DNA from: Gracilimonas sp965227785
Lineage (GTDB): Bacteria; Bacteroidota; Rhodothermia; Balneolales; Balneolaceae
Assembly: GCF_965227785.1 (NCBI RefSeq)
Contig: NZ_OZ245785.1
Coordinates: 1,612,001 to 1,676,000 of the forward strand
Direction: 5' to 3'
Length of the DNA: 64,000 bases
Below the pieces are notes generated by a model. That model did no database searches. It had not been told where the DNA came from and worked only from the letters and a program-made list of their open reading frames with translations. Both the position numbers and the translations under genes were made by a program. Below, one piece after another: positions 22,792-31,491 of this stretch. The stretch's first letter is position 1; the number at the start of each line of letters is the position of its first letter.

Positions 22792-25095
22792 TTAATTACC
22801 TTTTTTGAGTTCTTTGAGTTGTTTTTTGAGTCGCTCGATCTCGGCTTGTTGCTCCTGCATCCCTTTAATCAATACCGGAATCAACTCGGTGTAGTTCATG
22901 GTTTTATATTCCATCGTCTTTTTGATTTCGGTTTCAGAAGTGGCATCCGGACCGGACCCTTCACCTTTTATTTCATTGTAGGTGTGAAGGTTGTTTTTAA
23001 CCAGAGACGGCAATACTTTTTCTACCTCCTGGGCAATGAGACCGTAATGTAGCCCGGAAGAAAGCTTTAACCCTTTGTATTCTCCATTTCCCCTGAAATT
23101 ATAGGTGGTGGGGTTTAGCTTCATTATAGTATTCAGCCCATTTTGCAACGGCTGGATATTTTCCTTCAGGTTACGGTCGGAGGTTTGGCTTGAAGAACCC
23201 GTATAAGTAATATCTCCGTCAACGTGTAAATTACCGTTCACATTGGTATTCCCATTAATACCATGTGCATTGATAGACAATTCCGTTCCATCCGTGCTTC
23301 TGAAGTTAACACCTCCAAACTGGTTGGTGCCATCGTCAATAACCTCCATCCAGATCAGGTCCTGGTCTTGCGCTGTTCCTTTGAAAACCATGTAGGGAAG
23401 ATCCACACTCTCCCAATTTTTAGCCCCCAACTCAATATTTGAAACACTCTCATTAGCCATTAAGCTTAAACTGGCCCATTCTTGATCTCCGTCTTTATTT
23501 ACTTGAAGGGACGCATGATTATGGAACCAGCCGTTTGCATCCGGTTTATTACCGTACAGCTGAATCATTGGTAAATTATTATTATCCCAGCTCTTGCCCG
23601 ACATTTGAATGTTCGGACTATTATTACCCCATAAACTCATGGTGCTCGACCATCCGCTTGGGTCAGTACCGTCAGGATCATTAGAAACTGAGATATCCAC
23701 AAAATGTTGATTTTCAACAGGGCCATTCAAGAATAAACGTCCCCATGAATCACCATTTCCATTATCTGACACTTCTAAACCTGCACGCAGGTTGTCAGTA
23801 CCCGGTGCGGTCTCTCCATATAAATGAAGCATCCCTTGTTTACTTCCGGCACCACGTGAATCCATAGCCGCCACAACATCGCCTCCATCATTTTCTACAA
23901 GCACTTGTGTAGTTGATCCAGAGCCCCCGTTTTCTTGCAGCCCATGAGAATTGATACTGAACTCAGAACCATCTGTACCTCGTAGTGTGATTGCCCCAAC
24001 CTCGGTTCCGTCCTCCCATTTTTGAACTTCCATCCAGAGCATATCCGGTTGCTGTCCTTCTTCGTTTTTAGTTCCTCTGAATACCATAAAGGGTAAGTTA
24101 GGATCTTCCCAATTCTTTCCTCCCATTTGTATATTCTCACCACCTCCATTAGGACTGTGCAGCACCAGCTTACCACCTCCATCATCATTGGCAAGCCACA
24201 CACCAGGTTGTTCATTCCCATTCTCCAAAAGCAGTGCCGGATGTCCTGGCCAGAAACCACTAAGTATTCCACCTTGATAAACCCCGGTTTCGGAATAGTC
24301 CAGAATTTGATAGAACCCCTTTCCCTGGAGAGTACCAAACCATGCCGGAGGGGCAGGTGTATTAAATTCAGAGTTGAAAAAATATAAATTACGAGAGGTT
24401 AGATGACTTCGAAATCCTCCTTCTTTATTACCGGTACTAAATTCTCCGGGAATTATATTACTGTATCGCCCAAAAGTATCTTTTAGTATAAACTGACCTC
24501 TGGAAGCTGTATCTCCCCTATTTTCAACATAAACCTGTGCGAGTGTATCTCCATCGGCATTTCCAAGTCCAAGAGAACCATAGTTATTATCCCCTTCGTT
24601 GCCGCTAAGGGTAATACTTATGTTTCCGTTAGAACCCGTAAGTGTCAACGGCAGACTTACATCCCCTGCTGTACCCGAACCATTCACTACATTTTGGGCA
24701 AGCAAAGCATAGGGAACAGATAGTAACCGGGTGGTTCCCAGTTCCTCGTATTCGGTTCCTCCGGCCGGATCAATTTCTAATTTCACGTAGTAGTTATCAG
24801 AAGACCAGTCAATGGCAGAAAAACTATCTTCTGACTCTCCTTCACCGATTACCAATTCAAAAAGTCCGGCTCCATTTGTTTCCGGAGTTTGAGTTTCGGT
24901 ATAGATTGCCGTACCTGTTTCAGTGCCTTGAAGTACGCTCACGCGAACGCCAAGATCTGAATTAGCAATTAATTCCCCGTCTGCATCCCGGGCTACCGCC
25001 TGAAAATTAAACCCCTGCGGCACCTGTGCCATTAATTCTGCTGCAAAAAACACAGCGAAAACCGTAAATAATATTTTTATAGTTGCTTTGTACAT
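22792..25095 (-). CDS. Secreted protein with C-terminal S74 chaperone domain, 767 aa
   Basis: A signal peptide (about 1-23, ending LMAQ) leads into a conserved roughly 110-residue N-terminal module (QGFNFQAVARDADGELIA through RLLSVPYALLAQNV). A long shaft (about 140-620) contains repeated motifs such as NIQMGGKNWEDPNLP, NIQMSGKSWDNNNLP and NIELGAKNWESVDLP, plus two TDGxEFSIN-like blocks. The C-terminus is a Peptidase S74 intramolecular chaperone: SDRNLKENIQPL, with the Ser and Lys five apart that make the self-cleavage dyad, then YGLIAQEVEKVLPSL. It ends in a Lys-rich coiled coil. S74 domains trimerise beta-helical fibres and may cut themselves off. It follows the small CTD protein gene by 12 bp. 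Confidence 0.88.
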   Translation of the reverse strand: MYKATIKILFTVFAVFFAAELMAQVPQGFNFQAVARDADGELIANSDLGVRVSVLQGTETGTAIYTETQTPETNGAGLFELVIGEGESEDSFSAIDWSSDNYYVKLEIDPAGGTEYEELGTTRLLSVPYALLAQNVVNGSGTAGDVSLPLTLTGSNGNISITLSGNEGDNNYGSLGLGNADGDTLAQVYVENRGDTASRGQFILKDTFGRYSNIIPGEFSTGNKEGGFRSHLTSRNLYFFNSEFNTPAPPAWFGTLQGKGFYQILDYSETGVYQGGILSGFWPGHPALLLENGNEQPGVWLANDDGGGKLVLHSPNGGGENIQMGGKNWEDPNLPFMVFRGTKNEEGQQPDMLWMEVQKWEDGTEVGAITLRGTDGSEFSINSHGLQENGGSGSTTQVLVENDGGDVVAAMDSRGAGSKQGMLHLYGETAPGTDNLRAGLEVSDNGNGDSWGRLFLNGPVENQHFVDISVSNDPDGTDPSGWSSTMSLWGNNSPNIQMSGKSWDNNNLPMIQLYGNKPDANGWFHNHASLQVNKDGDQEWASLSLMANESVSNIELGAKNWESVDLPYMVFKGTAQDQDLIWMEVIDDGTNQFGGVNFRSTDGTELSINAHGINGNTNVNGNLHVDGDITYTGSSSQTSDRNLKENIQPLQNGLNTIMKLNPTTYNFRGNGEYKGLKLSSGLHYGLIAQEVEKVLPSLVKNNLHTYNEIKGEGSGPDATSETEIKKTMEYKTMNYTELIPVLIKGMQEQQAEIERLKKQLKELKKGN

Positions 25096-25107
25096 CGTTT
25101 TGTCCCC

Positions 25108-25623
25108 TTATTTTATTAAGATCATTTTCTTGGTAGAGATTAGATTTCCATTAGCTGTTAAGCGATACAGATACATCCCACTTGCTAGCGAAGCTGCATC
25201 AAAGCGGGCAACATGTGAGCCCGCCGGCTTTTGTTTTTGTACGAGTGTGGCCACTTTTGCCCCGATGATATTAAATACTTCCAGCCGTACGTCGGCTTTT
25301 TCAGGAAGGTCGTAGGCAATATTTGTAGATGGATTAAAAGGATTCGGATAATTTTGTTTTAACCGAAAAGTGGCAGGTATATCATCAGCCAAACGTTCAT
25401 TAGAAACAAAGACATTATCGCCTCCGTTAGAAAATCCCGTTGTAAGCTGTATTGATGAATTATTGAAGGTTCCCGAAACAACTTCCCCAGCTGAAAAACT
25501 AACTGAAAGAGAGTCGCTTTGTAATGTACCCCCGGCAAATGTTATAGAACCTTGCCCCTGTACCTTTGGAATTCCACATATACAAAACAGCCATAGAAAA
25601 GCGGATAGTAATATTCTATGCAT
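25108..25623 (-). CDS. Small secreted protein with C-terminal sorting domain (cassette copy A)
   Basis: 171 residues from ATG 25623 (GTG at 25647 would add eight). Signal peptide; then a roughly 70-residue beta-rich domain (SITFAGGTLQSDSLSVSFSA, then GEVVSGTFNNSS and LTTGFSNGG) of a kind found beside sorting domains in Bacteroidota; then a complete C-terminal sorting domain (QNYPNPFNPSTNIAYDLP to KKMILIK). The sorting domain marks export by a type IX-like route or cell-surface attachment; the secretion machinery itself is not in the window. It is the first gene of a pair with the 767-residue S74 protein. Its paralogue is at 27381-27890. Confidence 0.87.
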   Translation of the reverse strand: MHRILLSAFLWLFCICGIPKVQGQGSITFAGGTLQSDSLSVSFSAGEVVSGTFNNSSIQLTTGFSNGGDNVFVSNERLADDIPATFRLKQNYPNPFNPSTNIAYDLPEKADVRLEVFNIIGAKVATLVQKQKPAGSHVARFDAASLASGMYLYRLTANGNLISTKKMILIK

Positions 25624-25761
25624 AATTGTATGTATTGGTTTGCGCACAACTTAGATGTGCTATTCTTTTCAAACCTAATAAACACAATTACCAAACGAAC
25701 TACCCAAACATGTGGGATTTTGGTTCTCACCCGGAATGGATATCCATAAATTGGCTGAAAC

Positions 25762-25795
25762 AAAAAAACCGGTCAGTTGTTACCTGACCGGTTCC
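25762..25795 (-). terminator. Terminator of the upstream sorting-domain/S74 cassette
   Basis: AACCGGTCAG and CTGACCGGTT pair perfectly around an 8-nt loop, with seven T residues next on the minus strand. It separates the two copies of the cassette into different transcripts. Confidence 0.93.
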
Positions 25796-25818
25796 AAGTA
25801 AATACGTTGGGTGGTGCC

Positions 25819-27363
25819 TTACTTTTCTTTTTTCAAGGCCTCTACTTCTTTTAGAAGTCGATCTATTTTCTGTTGCTGTTTCTCGATCAACCCCTGCTGC
25901 TCCTGCATCCCTTTAATCAACACCGGAATCAACTCGGTATAGTTCATGGTTTTGTATTCCATCGTCTTTTTCATTTCGGTTTCGGAAGTGGCATCCGGTC
26001 CCTGATCATTACTTACTATTTCGGAATATCTGTGGATGTTATTCTGAACCAGTGATGGCAATACTTCTTCTACTTCCTGGGCAATCAACCCATAATGTAA
26101 TCCGGTGGAAAGTTTGAGGCCATTATATTCACCATTGCCACGGAAATTATAGGTGGCAGGGTTCAACTTCATAATGGTTGCCAACCCACTTTGGAGAGGC
26201 TGAATGTTTTCCTTCAGGTTGCGGTCAGAGGTTTGGGTAATGGAACCCGTATGATTAATATCACCATTTACAGTAAGGGTTCCATTTATAACAGTTTCAC
26301 CGTCAAAATATCCTGCATAGTTTTCAACTCCATCCCACGCCGCTCCATACACGCCATAATTAATACCCGGACCTGATGCACGGCCAGCAACCCCATGGTT
26401 TTCAACTTCAGTCCCGGTACCGGAAAATGATAAGCCATGTACACCAAAATTCCATTTACCACTATCACCAGAGGACTGCGCTTCAAGTCCGGTATTGTTC
26501 CAGGTATTTCCGGAGGCAAATCCAAAAACACCGAAGTTTATTGATCCCTCGCCAACTCCTGTACCTTCATCACCATTCCCTGTACCGGTAGCATAACCAT
26601 TTACTCCATAATTGTATTTTGATTTGGAAGCAGCTTGTCCGTAGACACCATATCGAGTACCTCCAGCAGAAGCATCCAGATTATATGCAGAGCCGAGCAT
26701 CCCTATATGAGTACCACTTCCTGGCCCGTCTGCTCTCCCATTAACTGCATATTGAGATGCAGTATTTTCTGCGGACTCACGTATTTGTCCAACTAATGGT
26801 CGATTTCTACCCGTTGAAAAACCAATAACATTTACTGCATACGCAAATTCTTGCTCTGTTTCACTACCTGTTCGAATGATAGTCAGAGAATCCTGCAGGG
26901 TAGGATCATCCGTATTGATCTCGATAAAATCCGTGTATTCATCATCAATACTCACAACGTTTTGTGCAAGCAATGCATAAGGAACTGACAGAAGCCGTGT
27001 TGTTCCAAGCTCTTCATATTCGGTACCTCCGGCCGGATCAATTTCCAATTTTACATAGTAGTTATCCGATGACCAATCGATAGAAGAGAAATTATCTTCT
27101 GAAGTGCCTTCTCCAATCACGATCTGGAAAGAACCTACCGCACTGGTAGTTGGTGTCTGGATTTCTGTATAAACAGCTGTACCGGTTTCGCTACCTTGCA
27201 AAACACTTACCCGAACCCCAAGTTCTGAGTTTGCAATAAGATCACCGTCAGCATTCCGGGCTACTGCCTGAAAATTAAATCCCTGTGGTACCTGTGCCAC
27301 TACTTCTGCTGTAAACAATACAGCAAGTATCAAAAAAATTAGTCTGTAGAATAGTTTATTCAT
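25819..27363 (-). CDS. Secreted protein with C-terminal S74 chaperone domain, 514 aa
   Basis: Paralogue of the 767-residue protein. Signal peptide (ends VVAQ), the same N-terminal module (QGFNFQAVARNADGDLIANS, DWSSDNYYVKLEIDPAGGTE), a different shaft, and the same C-terminal S74 domain (SDRNLKENIQPLQSGL, YGLIAQEVEEVLPSL) with a coiled-coil end. Its shaft (about 150-370) is built of Gly-rich turns such as RYGVYGQAASKSKYNYGVNG, NFGVFGFASG, NFGVHGLSFSG and NYGVYGAAWDG, a repeat unlike that of the other copy. The conserved ends with exchanged middle suggest module swapping. It lies 17 bp after its small CTD partner. Confidence 0.88.
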   Translation of the reverse strand: MNKLFYRLIFLILAVLFTAEVVAQVPQGFNFQAVARNADGDLIANSELGVRVSVLQGSETGTAVYTEIQTPTTSAVGSFQIVIGEGTSEDNFSSIDWSSDNYYVKLEIDPAGGTEYEELGTTRLLSVPYALLAQNVVSIDDEYTDFIEINTDDPTLQDSLTIIRTGSETEQEFAYAVNVIGFSTGRNRPLVGQIRESAENTASQYAVNGRADGPGSGTHIGMLGSAYNLDASAGGTRYGVYGQAASKSKYNYGVNGYATGTGNGDEGTGVGEGSINFGVFGFASGNTWNNTGLEAQSSGDSGKWNFGVHGLSFSGTGTEVENHGVAGRASGPGINYGVYGAAWDGVENYAGYFDGETVINGTLTVNGDINHTGSITQTSDRNLKENIQPLQSGLATIMKLNPATYNFRGNGEYNGLKLSTGLHYGLIAQEVEEVLPSLVQNNIHRYSEIVSNDQGPDATSETEMKKTMEYKTMNYTELIPVLIKGMQEQQGLIEKQQQKIDRLLKEVEALKKEK

Positions 27364-27380
27364 CGTTTTGTCCTGTTAGA

Positions 27381-27890
27381 TTATTTGATCAAAAGCATTT
27401 TCTGTGTTGCAATTACATTTCCATCGGCCATGAATCGATAGAAATACATGCCACTTGCAAGGCTTGAAGCATTGAAACGCAACGTGTAGCTGCCGGCAGG
27501 TTTTCTACCCTCAGCAAGCACGGCAACTTTTGCTCCAATGGAGTTAAAAACCTCGAGCCTTAAATCTGCCGATTTTGGTAATTCGAAAGAAATATTTGTG
27601 GAAGGGTTGAAAGGATTCGGATAATTCTGCATTAACCGAAATGAATCCGGAAGGTCGGTAACCGGCTTCTCATTGGACGTAAAAACCAAATCACTGCCAT
27701 TAGTAAACCCCCCGCTTACACTTACAGATGCACTGCTGAAATTACCCGCTAATGCTTCCCCAGCTGTAAAAGCTAAGGTCAGGGAGGAACTTTCAAGCGT
27801 ACCACCCATAAATGAAATCACACTTTGAGCTTGTGCAGATGTGCTGATCAACAGCCCGATTAACACAAGCAGAGTTTTGTATACCCGCAT
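27381..27890 (-). CDS. Small secreted protein with C-terminal sorting domain (cassette copy B)
   Basis: 169 residues: signal peptide (about 1-21, ends SAQAQ), a short beta domain (VISFMGGTLESSSLTLAFTA, then GEALAGNFSSAS and VSGGFTNGSD) and a C-terminal sorting domain (QNYPNPFNPSTNISFELP, ending ATQKMLLIK). Same architecture as copy A, and it again precedes an S74 gene (17 bp). The paired order in both copies suggests that the small protein works with the S74 fibre, for example as surface anchor or cap; this is inference. A hairpin of unknown role lies about 90 bp upstream. Confidence 0.87.
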   Translation of the reverse strand: MRVYKTLLVLIGLLISTSAQAQSVISFMGGTLESSSLTLAFTAGEALAGNFSSASVSVSGGFTNGSDLVFTSNEKPVTDLPDSFRLMQNYPNPFNPSTNISFELPKSADLRLEVFNSIGAKVAVLAEGRKPAGSYTLRFNASSLASGMYFYRFMADGNVIATQKMLLIK

Positions 27891-27977
27891 AGTCCTGTTG
27901 TTTAATTTGAGTTACTGCATCCCCTTTTAAGGCATTTAGCAACGTATTTAAAACAATTGTACTCTTTTTTAGCTGAT

Positions 27978-28005
27978 AAAAAACCACCCGATCAGGTGGT
28001 TTTTT
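27978..28005. terminator. Orphan terminator-like hairpin between divergent genes
   Basis: AAAAAACCACC, a 6-nt loop and GGTGGTTTTTT form a symmetrical hairpin with A and T tails on either strand. It lies between two genes that point away from each other, so it is not the end of either. It may be a leader attenuator, the end of an unseen small RNA, or a relic. Confidence 0.6.
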
Positions 28006-28136
28006 ATAGCTTTTTATAACCAATAGAGACTGTTTTAGAATAGGTTAACAGAAAAGATTTGGGAAAAATGACTTTATCAAACCATTCGACTATATTCCTC
28101 CATACTTTAGGATATACAGCTTTATAAGGGTAACAT

Positions 28137-29135
28137 ATGACTGGCGGCACATACCAAGCAGGTATGTTAATCGTCTCACCAGAATCTTGGTATAGTTGGT
28201 GTACTATTTCAATGGGTGGGGTGGAATTAAACTATCTGTTCGAATCTTTTACACTCGGATTACTGCTTATAGCAGGAAGCTTAGAATGGCTAACTCGTGA
28301 TACTCTCCTCATTTTATTTTTGCTTTCCCTGTCAGGCCTTCTCATACTCAGTGTTATACTTTTTTCCTATAAAAGACAGCGGGAACGCCAACATGATATT
28401 AACAAATCCCTGAGTGACGGGGCACGCAACCTTTCGTATCTCAATGATGACATCCATCGTTTTATCGGTGTAGTATCTCACGATTTACGAAGCCCGCTAA
28501 ACTCCATTACAGCTATCTCAGAACTTTTGGCTATGGATGCAGATCAGCTTCCACCCAAAGAAATAGAAGAGTATGCAGGCAATATTCATGATTTAACCAT
28601 GCGTATTAATAATCTTGTTAGCAATATGATGGATGCTAATAAAATTGAACTTGGCGAAGTAAAGATTAATCCCGAGCCAATATCTGTCCTTGAAACGGTT
28701 ACCGGTGTTTTTAACTCTTTGAAGATTTTAGGAGATAAAAAAGCCATTCAAACTACCCTGCAAGCAAACGATAACCTCCCCCTTGTGATAGCCGACCAGG
28801 ATGCTCTGACCCGTGTTTTGGAAAACCTGGTTAATAATGCCTATAAATTTTCTGAACCTAACTCGGAAGTCACCATTAAAGCAGAATACTTGTCTGATAA
28901 AGAAAGGGTTAAAATCAGTATTGGGGATCAAGGACCCGGGTTCACTAAAGAGGACAGGGAAAATATGTACAATAAATTTTCCAGATTATCCGCCGCTCCC
29001 ACCGGGGGCGAAAAATCTACCGGCTTGGGTCTTTATATAGTTCAGAAATTAGTTCATCGCATGGGAGGCCGAATTGAGCTGGATACTGAACCCGGAAGAG
29101 GTTCTGTATTTTCTATTTACCTGAAATCTGCCTGA
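28137..29135 (+). CDS. Membrane-bound sensor histidine kinase (orphan)
   Basis: 332 residues. The N-terminal 80 residues hold about two hydrophobic segments (about 36-50 and 55-78) without a sizeable periplasmic sensor. A HisKA domain has the phospho-accepting His115 in VVSHDLRSPLNSITA, followed by an HATPase domain with N box LVNNAYKFSE, G1 GDQGPGF and G2 STGLGLYIVQKL. It autophosphorylates and would pass the phosphate to a receiver that is not adjacent. The lack of a sensor domain suggests sensing within the membrane or by partner proteins. The start is supported by AAGGGTAAC upstream of ATG. A later ATG is possible, since the first 25 residues are atypical. Confidence 0.9.
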   Translation: MTGGTYQAGMLIVSPESWYSWCTISMGGVELNYLFESFTLGLLLIAGSLEWLTRDTLLILFLLSLSGLLILSVILFSYKRQRERQHDINKSLSDGARNLSYLNDDIHRFIGVVSHDLRSPLNSITAISELLAMDADQLPPKEIEEYAGNIHDLTMRINNLVSNMMDANKIELGEVKINPEPISVLETVTGVFNSLKILGDKKAIQTTLQANDNLPLVIADQDALTRVLENLVNNAYKFSEPNSEVTIKAEYLSDKERVKISIGDQGPGFTKEDRENMYNKFSRLSAAPTGGEKSTGLGLYIVQKLVHRMGGRIELDTEPGRGSVFSIYLKSA

Positions 29136-29190
29136 TAGCATTTCACCATAAAGCGGGATATATTTTGGGAGTCCAATTTAAATCATCTAC

Positions 29191-29859
29191 ATGCACTCGT
29201 TAAAAGTCCTTGCTCTATTTGTATTTACGGTAGTTCTGGTTTCTGCTTGTGGGGTTACAAAAAGAGGAGCAGATTTTACCGCCCCTATTTCTTCAGAAAA
29301 TGCCCGTGCGATTGAAACCGGTGTTTCAAGCTGGTATGGCCCAAACTTCCATGGCAAGCTTACTGCAAACGGTGAAGTTTATGATATGGATGGTGTGACT
29401 GCTGCTCACCGCACCCTCCCCTTTGGAACCATATTATTGGTCGAAAACCTGGATAATGGGAAAACAGTACAGGTTCGTGTAAACGACCGTGGCCCATATG
29501 CAAAAAACCGGATCATCGATTTATCAAAAGGGGCGGCGAAGCAAATTGACATGATTGGCCCCGGAACTGCCAGAGTACGCCTCTACCTGATAAAAGGAGA
29601 TCTTGAGAATTCAAGAATTACTGATATCAAAGTTCCCACTTATACCGTCCAGCTCGGCTCATATAAAGAAAAGTCGCAGGCTGAAGAAACCTCTTCTAAA
29701 ATTAAAGGCAGTCGCATCGAAAACATCAAGGTAAACCGCGAGACCTTTTACCGCGTTTATTTTGGGACCTACACTGATCCCGATGAAGCTAAAAAAGAGA
29801 TGGAGCGCCTAAACCGGATGGGCTATGCCGGTTTTGTTAAGCAAATCGAAAATAATTGA
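29191..29859 (+). CDS. rlpA: RlpA-like lipoprotein with SPOR domain
   Basis: 222 residues: lipoprotein signal with lipobox VSAC (Cys20), a double-psi beta-barrel domain (about 45-130; SSWYGPNFHGKLTANGEVYD, LPFGTILLVEN, VRVNDRGPY) and a C-terminal SPOR domain (about 150-222; YTVQLGSYKEKSQAEE, then YRVYFGTYTD). RlpA proteins cut septal glycan strands lacking stem peptides or act as septal-ring lipoproteins; SPOR domains bind such denuded glycan. The D-R-G-P-Y segment is the catalytic-region motif. It is followed by crtI after 63 bp in the same orientation. Confidence 0.93.
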   Translation: MHSLKVLALFVFTVVLVSACGVTKRGADFTAPISSENARAIETGVSSWYGPNFHGKLTANGEVYDMDGVTAAHRTLPFGTILLVENLDNGKTVQVRVNDRGPYAKNRIIDLSKGAAKQIDMIGPGTARVRLYLIKGDLENSRITDIKVPTYTVQLGSYKEKSQAEETSSKIKGSRIENIKVNRETFYRVYFGTYTDPDEAKKEMERLNRMGYAGFVKQIENN

Positions 29860-29922
29860 TCTCCCGGGATTGATTATTCCCGATTTTCCGTTTTCCGCAC
29901 AGAACCTAAATTAGATTAATCA

Positions 29923-31401
29923 ATGAAAAAGAAGATCATTGTTATAGGAAGTGGATTCGGCGGCTTGGGCGCAGCCTCCAGATTACTTTCTGCCGGACAT
30001 GACGTTACCATCCTCGAAAAAAGAGATAAGCTGGGCGGTCGTGCTTACGTTTATGAAAAGAACGGGTTTAAATTTGATGGCGGACCAACCGTAATTACGG
30101 CTCCGTTTATGTTTGATGATATTTTTGAAGCCGCTGGTAAAAAACGGGAAGATTATGTTGAGTTTGTTCCCTGTAATCCGTTCTACCGAATTTTTGATGC
30201 AGAAGGAAAGCACTTTGATTATAACAATGATCACGAATTCACTCTGGAAGAAATCAGGAAACGAAATCCCGATGATGTTGAAGGCTATGAAAAGTTTATC
30301 AAAACAACGAAAGCTATCTTTGACAAAGGTTTTGTAGAACTCGCCGACAAACCCTTCCTGAAGTTTACCGATATGCTGAAAGTTGCTCCTGACCTGATCA
30401 AACTTCAGTCTTACAAAACCGTTTACAAATACGTAGAGCAGTTTATCGATGATGAATTCCTGAAACGCTGTTTTTCATTCCATCCGCTGCTTGTAGGCGG
30501 CAACCCATTTGACACAACCTCCATTTATGCGATGATTCACTACCTGGAACGCGAGTGGGGCGTGCATTATGCCATGGGAGGAACCGGAGCCATTGTTAAT
30601 GCACTTGAAAAACTAATTCTGGAACAGGGTGGCACCATTCACACCGAAGCAGAAGTTGATGAAATCTTGATATCAAATGGAAAGGCAACCGGAGTACGAC
30701 TCAAAAACGGAGAGCAACTGCAAGCTGATGAAATCGTCTCAAACGCTGACGTTGCCTTTACCTATAAAAACCTGATTAACCCTAAACACAGGAAGAAATA
30801 TACCGATCGTAAGATAGAACGGACAAAGTACAGCATGTCCCTTTTCGTGATTTATTTCGGAACCAAGAAGCGATATCTGGATTCCGGCTTGGCTCATCAC
30901 AACATTATTTTAGGAGAACGCTATCAGGGATTACTGCAAGATATTTTCCATAAGAAACACCTTGCGGAAGACTTCTCTCTTTACCTGCACATGCCAACCA
31001 TCACTGATCCATCGATGGCACCGGAAGGGTGTGAAGGATTTTACGTGTTATCCCCCGTTCCTCATTTAGATAGTGGTACCGACTGGAATGAGATGACCCC
31101 TAAATACCGGGATGCAATTATGAATTTCCTTGAAGAAAACTATCTGCCAGACCTTCAGGAGAACATTATCGCTGAGCACTATATCGACCCATTGCACTTT
31201 CAGGATGTACTTAACAGCTACAAAGGTTCTGCTTTTTCCGTGGAACCTATTCTGACGCAGTCGGCCTGGTTTCGTCCCCACAATAAATCGGAGGACGTGG
31301 AAAACCTCTATTTCGTAGGAGCGGGAACACATCCCGGGGCAGGACTTCCGGGCGTGCTTTCATCGTCGATCATAGCTCAAAACCTGATCGGGAAAGCATA
31401 A
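29923..31401 (+). CDS. crtI: Phytoene desaturase (CrtI family)
   Basis: 492-residue FAD enzyme of carotenoid synthesis, introducing double bonds into phytoene. N-terminal FAD motif IIVIGSGFGGLGAASRL, then EKRDKLGGRAYVYE and FDGGPTVIT; C-terminal signature GAGTHPGAGLPGVLSSS. Full length for the family. It fits a pigmented marine heterotroph. The expected partner crtB (phytoene synthase) is not adjacent; only rlpA and a secreted protein flank it. Other CrtI-like desaturases (crtD, crtN-type) share these motifs, so the exact substrate is inferred from overall similarity. Confidence 0.9.
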   Translation: MKKKIIVIGSGFGGLGAASRLLSAGHDVTILEKRDKLGGRAYVYEKNGFKFDGGPTVITAPFMFDDIFEAAGKKREDYVEFVPCNPFYRIFDAEGKHFDYNNDHEFTLEEIRKRNPDDVEGYEKFIKTTKAIFDKGFVELADKPFLKFTDMLKVAPDLIKLQSYKTVYKYVEQFIDDEFLKRCFSFHPLLVGGNPFDTTSIYAMIHYLEREWGVHYAMGGTGAIVNALEKLILEQGGTIHTEAEVDEILISNGKATGVRLKNGEQLQADEIVSNADVAFTYKNLINPKHRKKYTDRKIERTKYSMSLFVIYFGTKKRYLDSGLAHHNIILGERYQGLLQDIFHKKHLAEDFSLYLHMPTITDPSMAPEGCEGFYVLSPVPHLDSGTDWNEMTPKYRDAIMNFLEENYLPDLQENIIAEHYIDPLHFQDVLNSYKGSAFSVEPILTQSAWFRPHNKSEDVENLYFVGAGTHPGAGLPGVLSSSIIAQNLIGKA

Positions 31402-31491
31402 ATTAACTTCAGTTCAATTCAATGTTGCCCAATTCTTTTTAAAAGCCATATTTTTGAAGAGAATTTGGTTTCACAAATTGACTGATAAGCT

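Noticed and set aside
22792..27363. Prophage or tailocin suggested by two tail-fibre-type S74 domains
   Set aside because: Both proteins have signal peptides and a conserved secreted N-terminal module. No capsid, baseplate, sheath, terminase, lysis or integrase gene is present in the window, and base composition does not visibly change.
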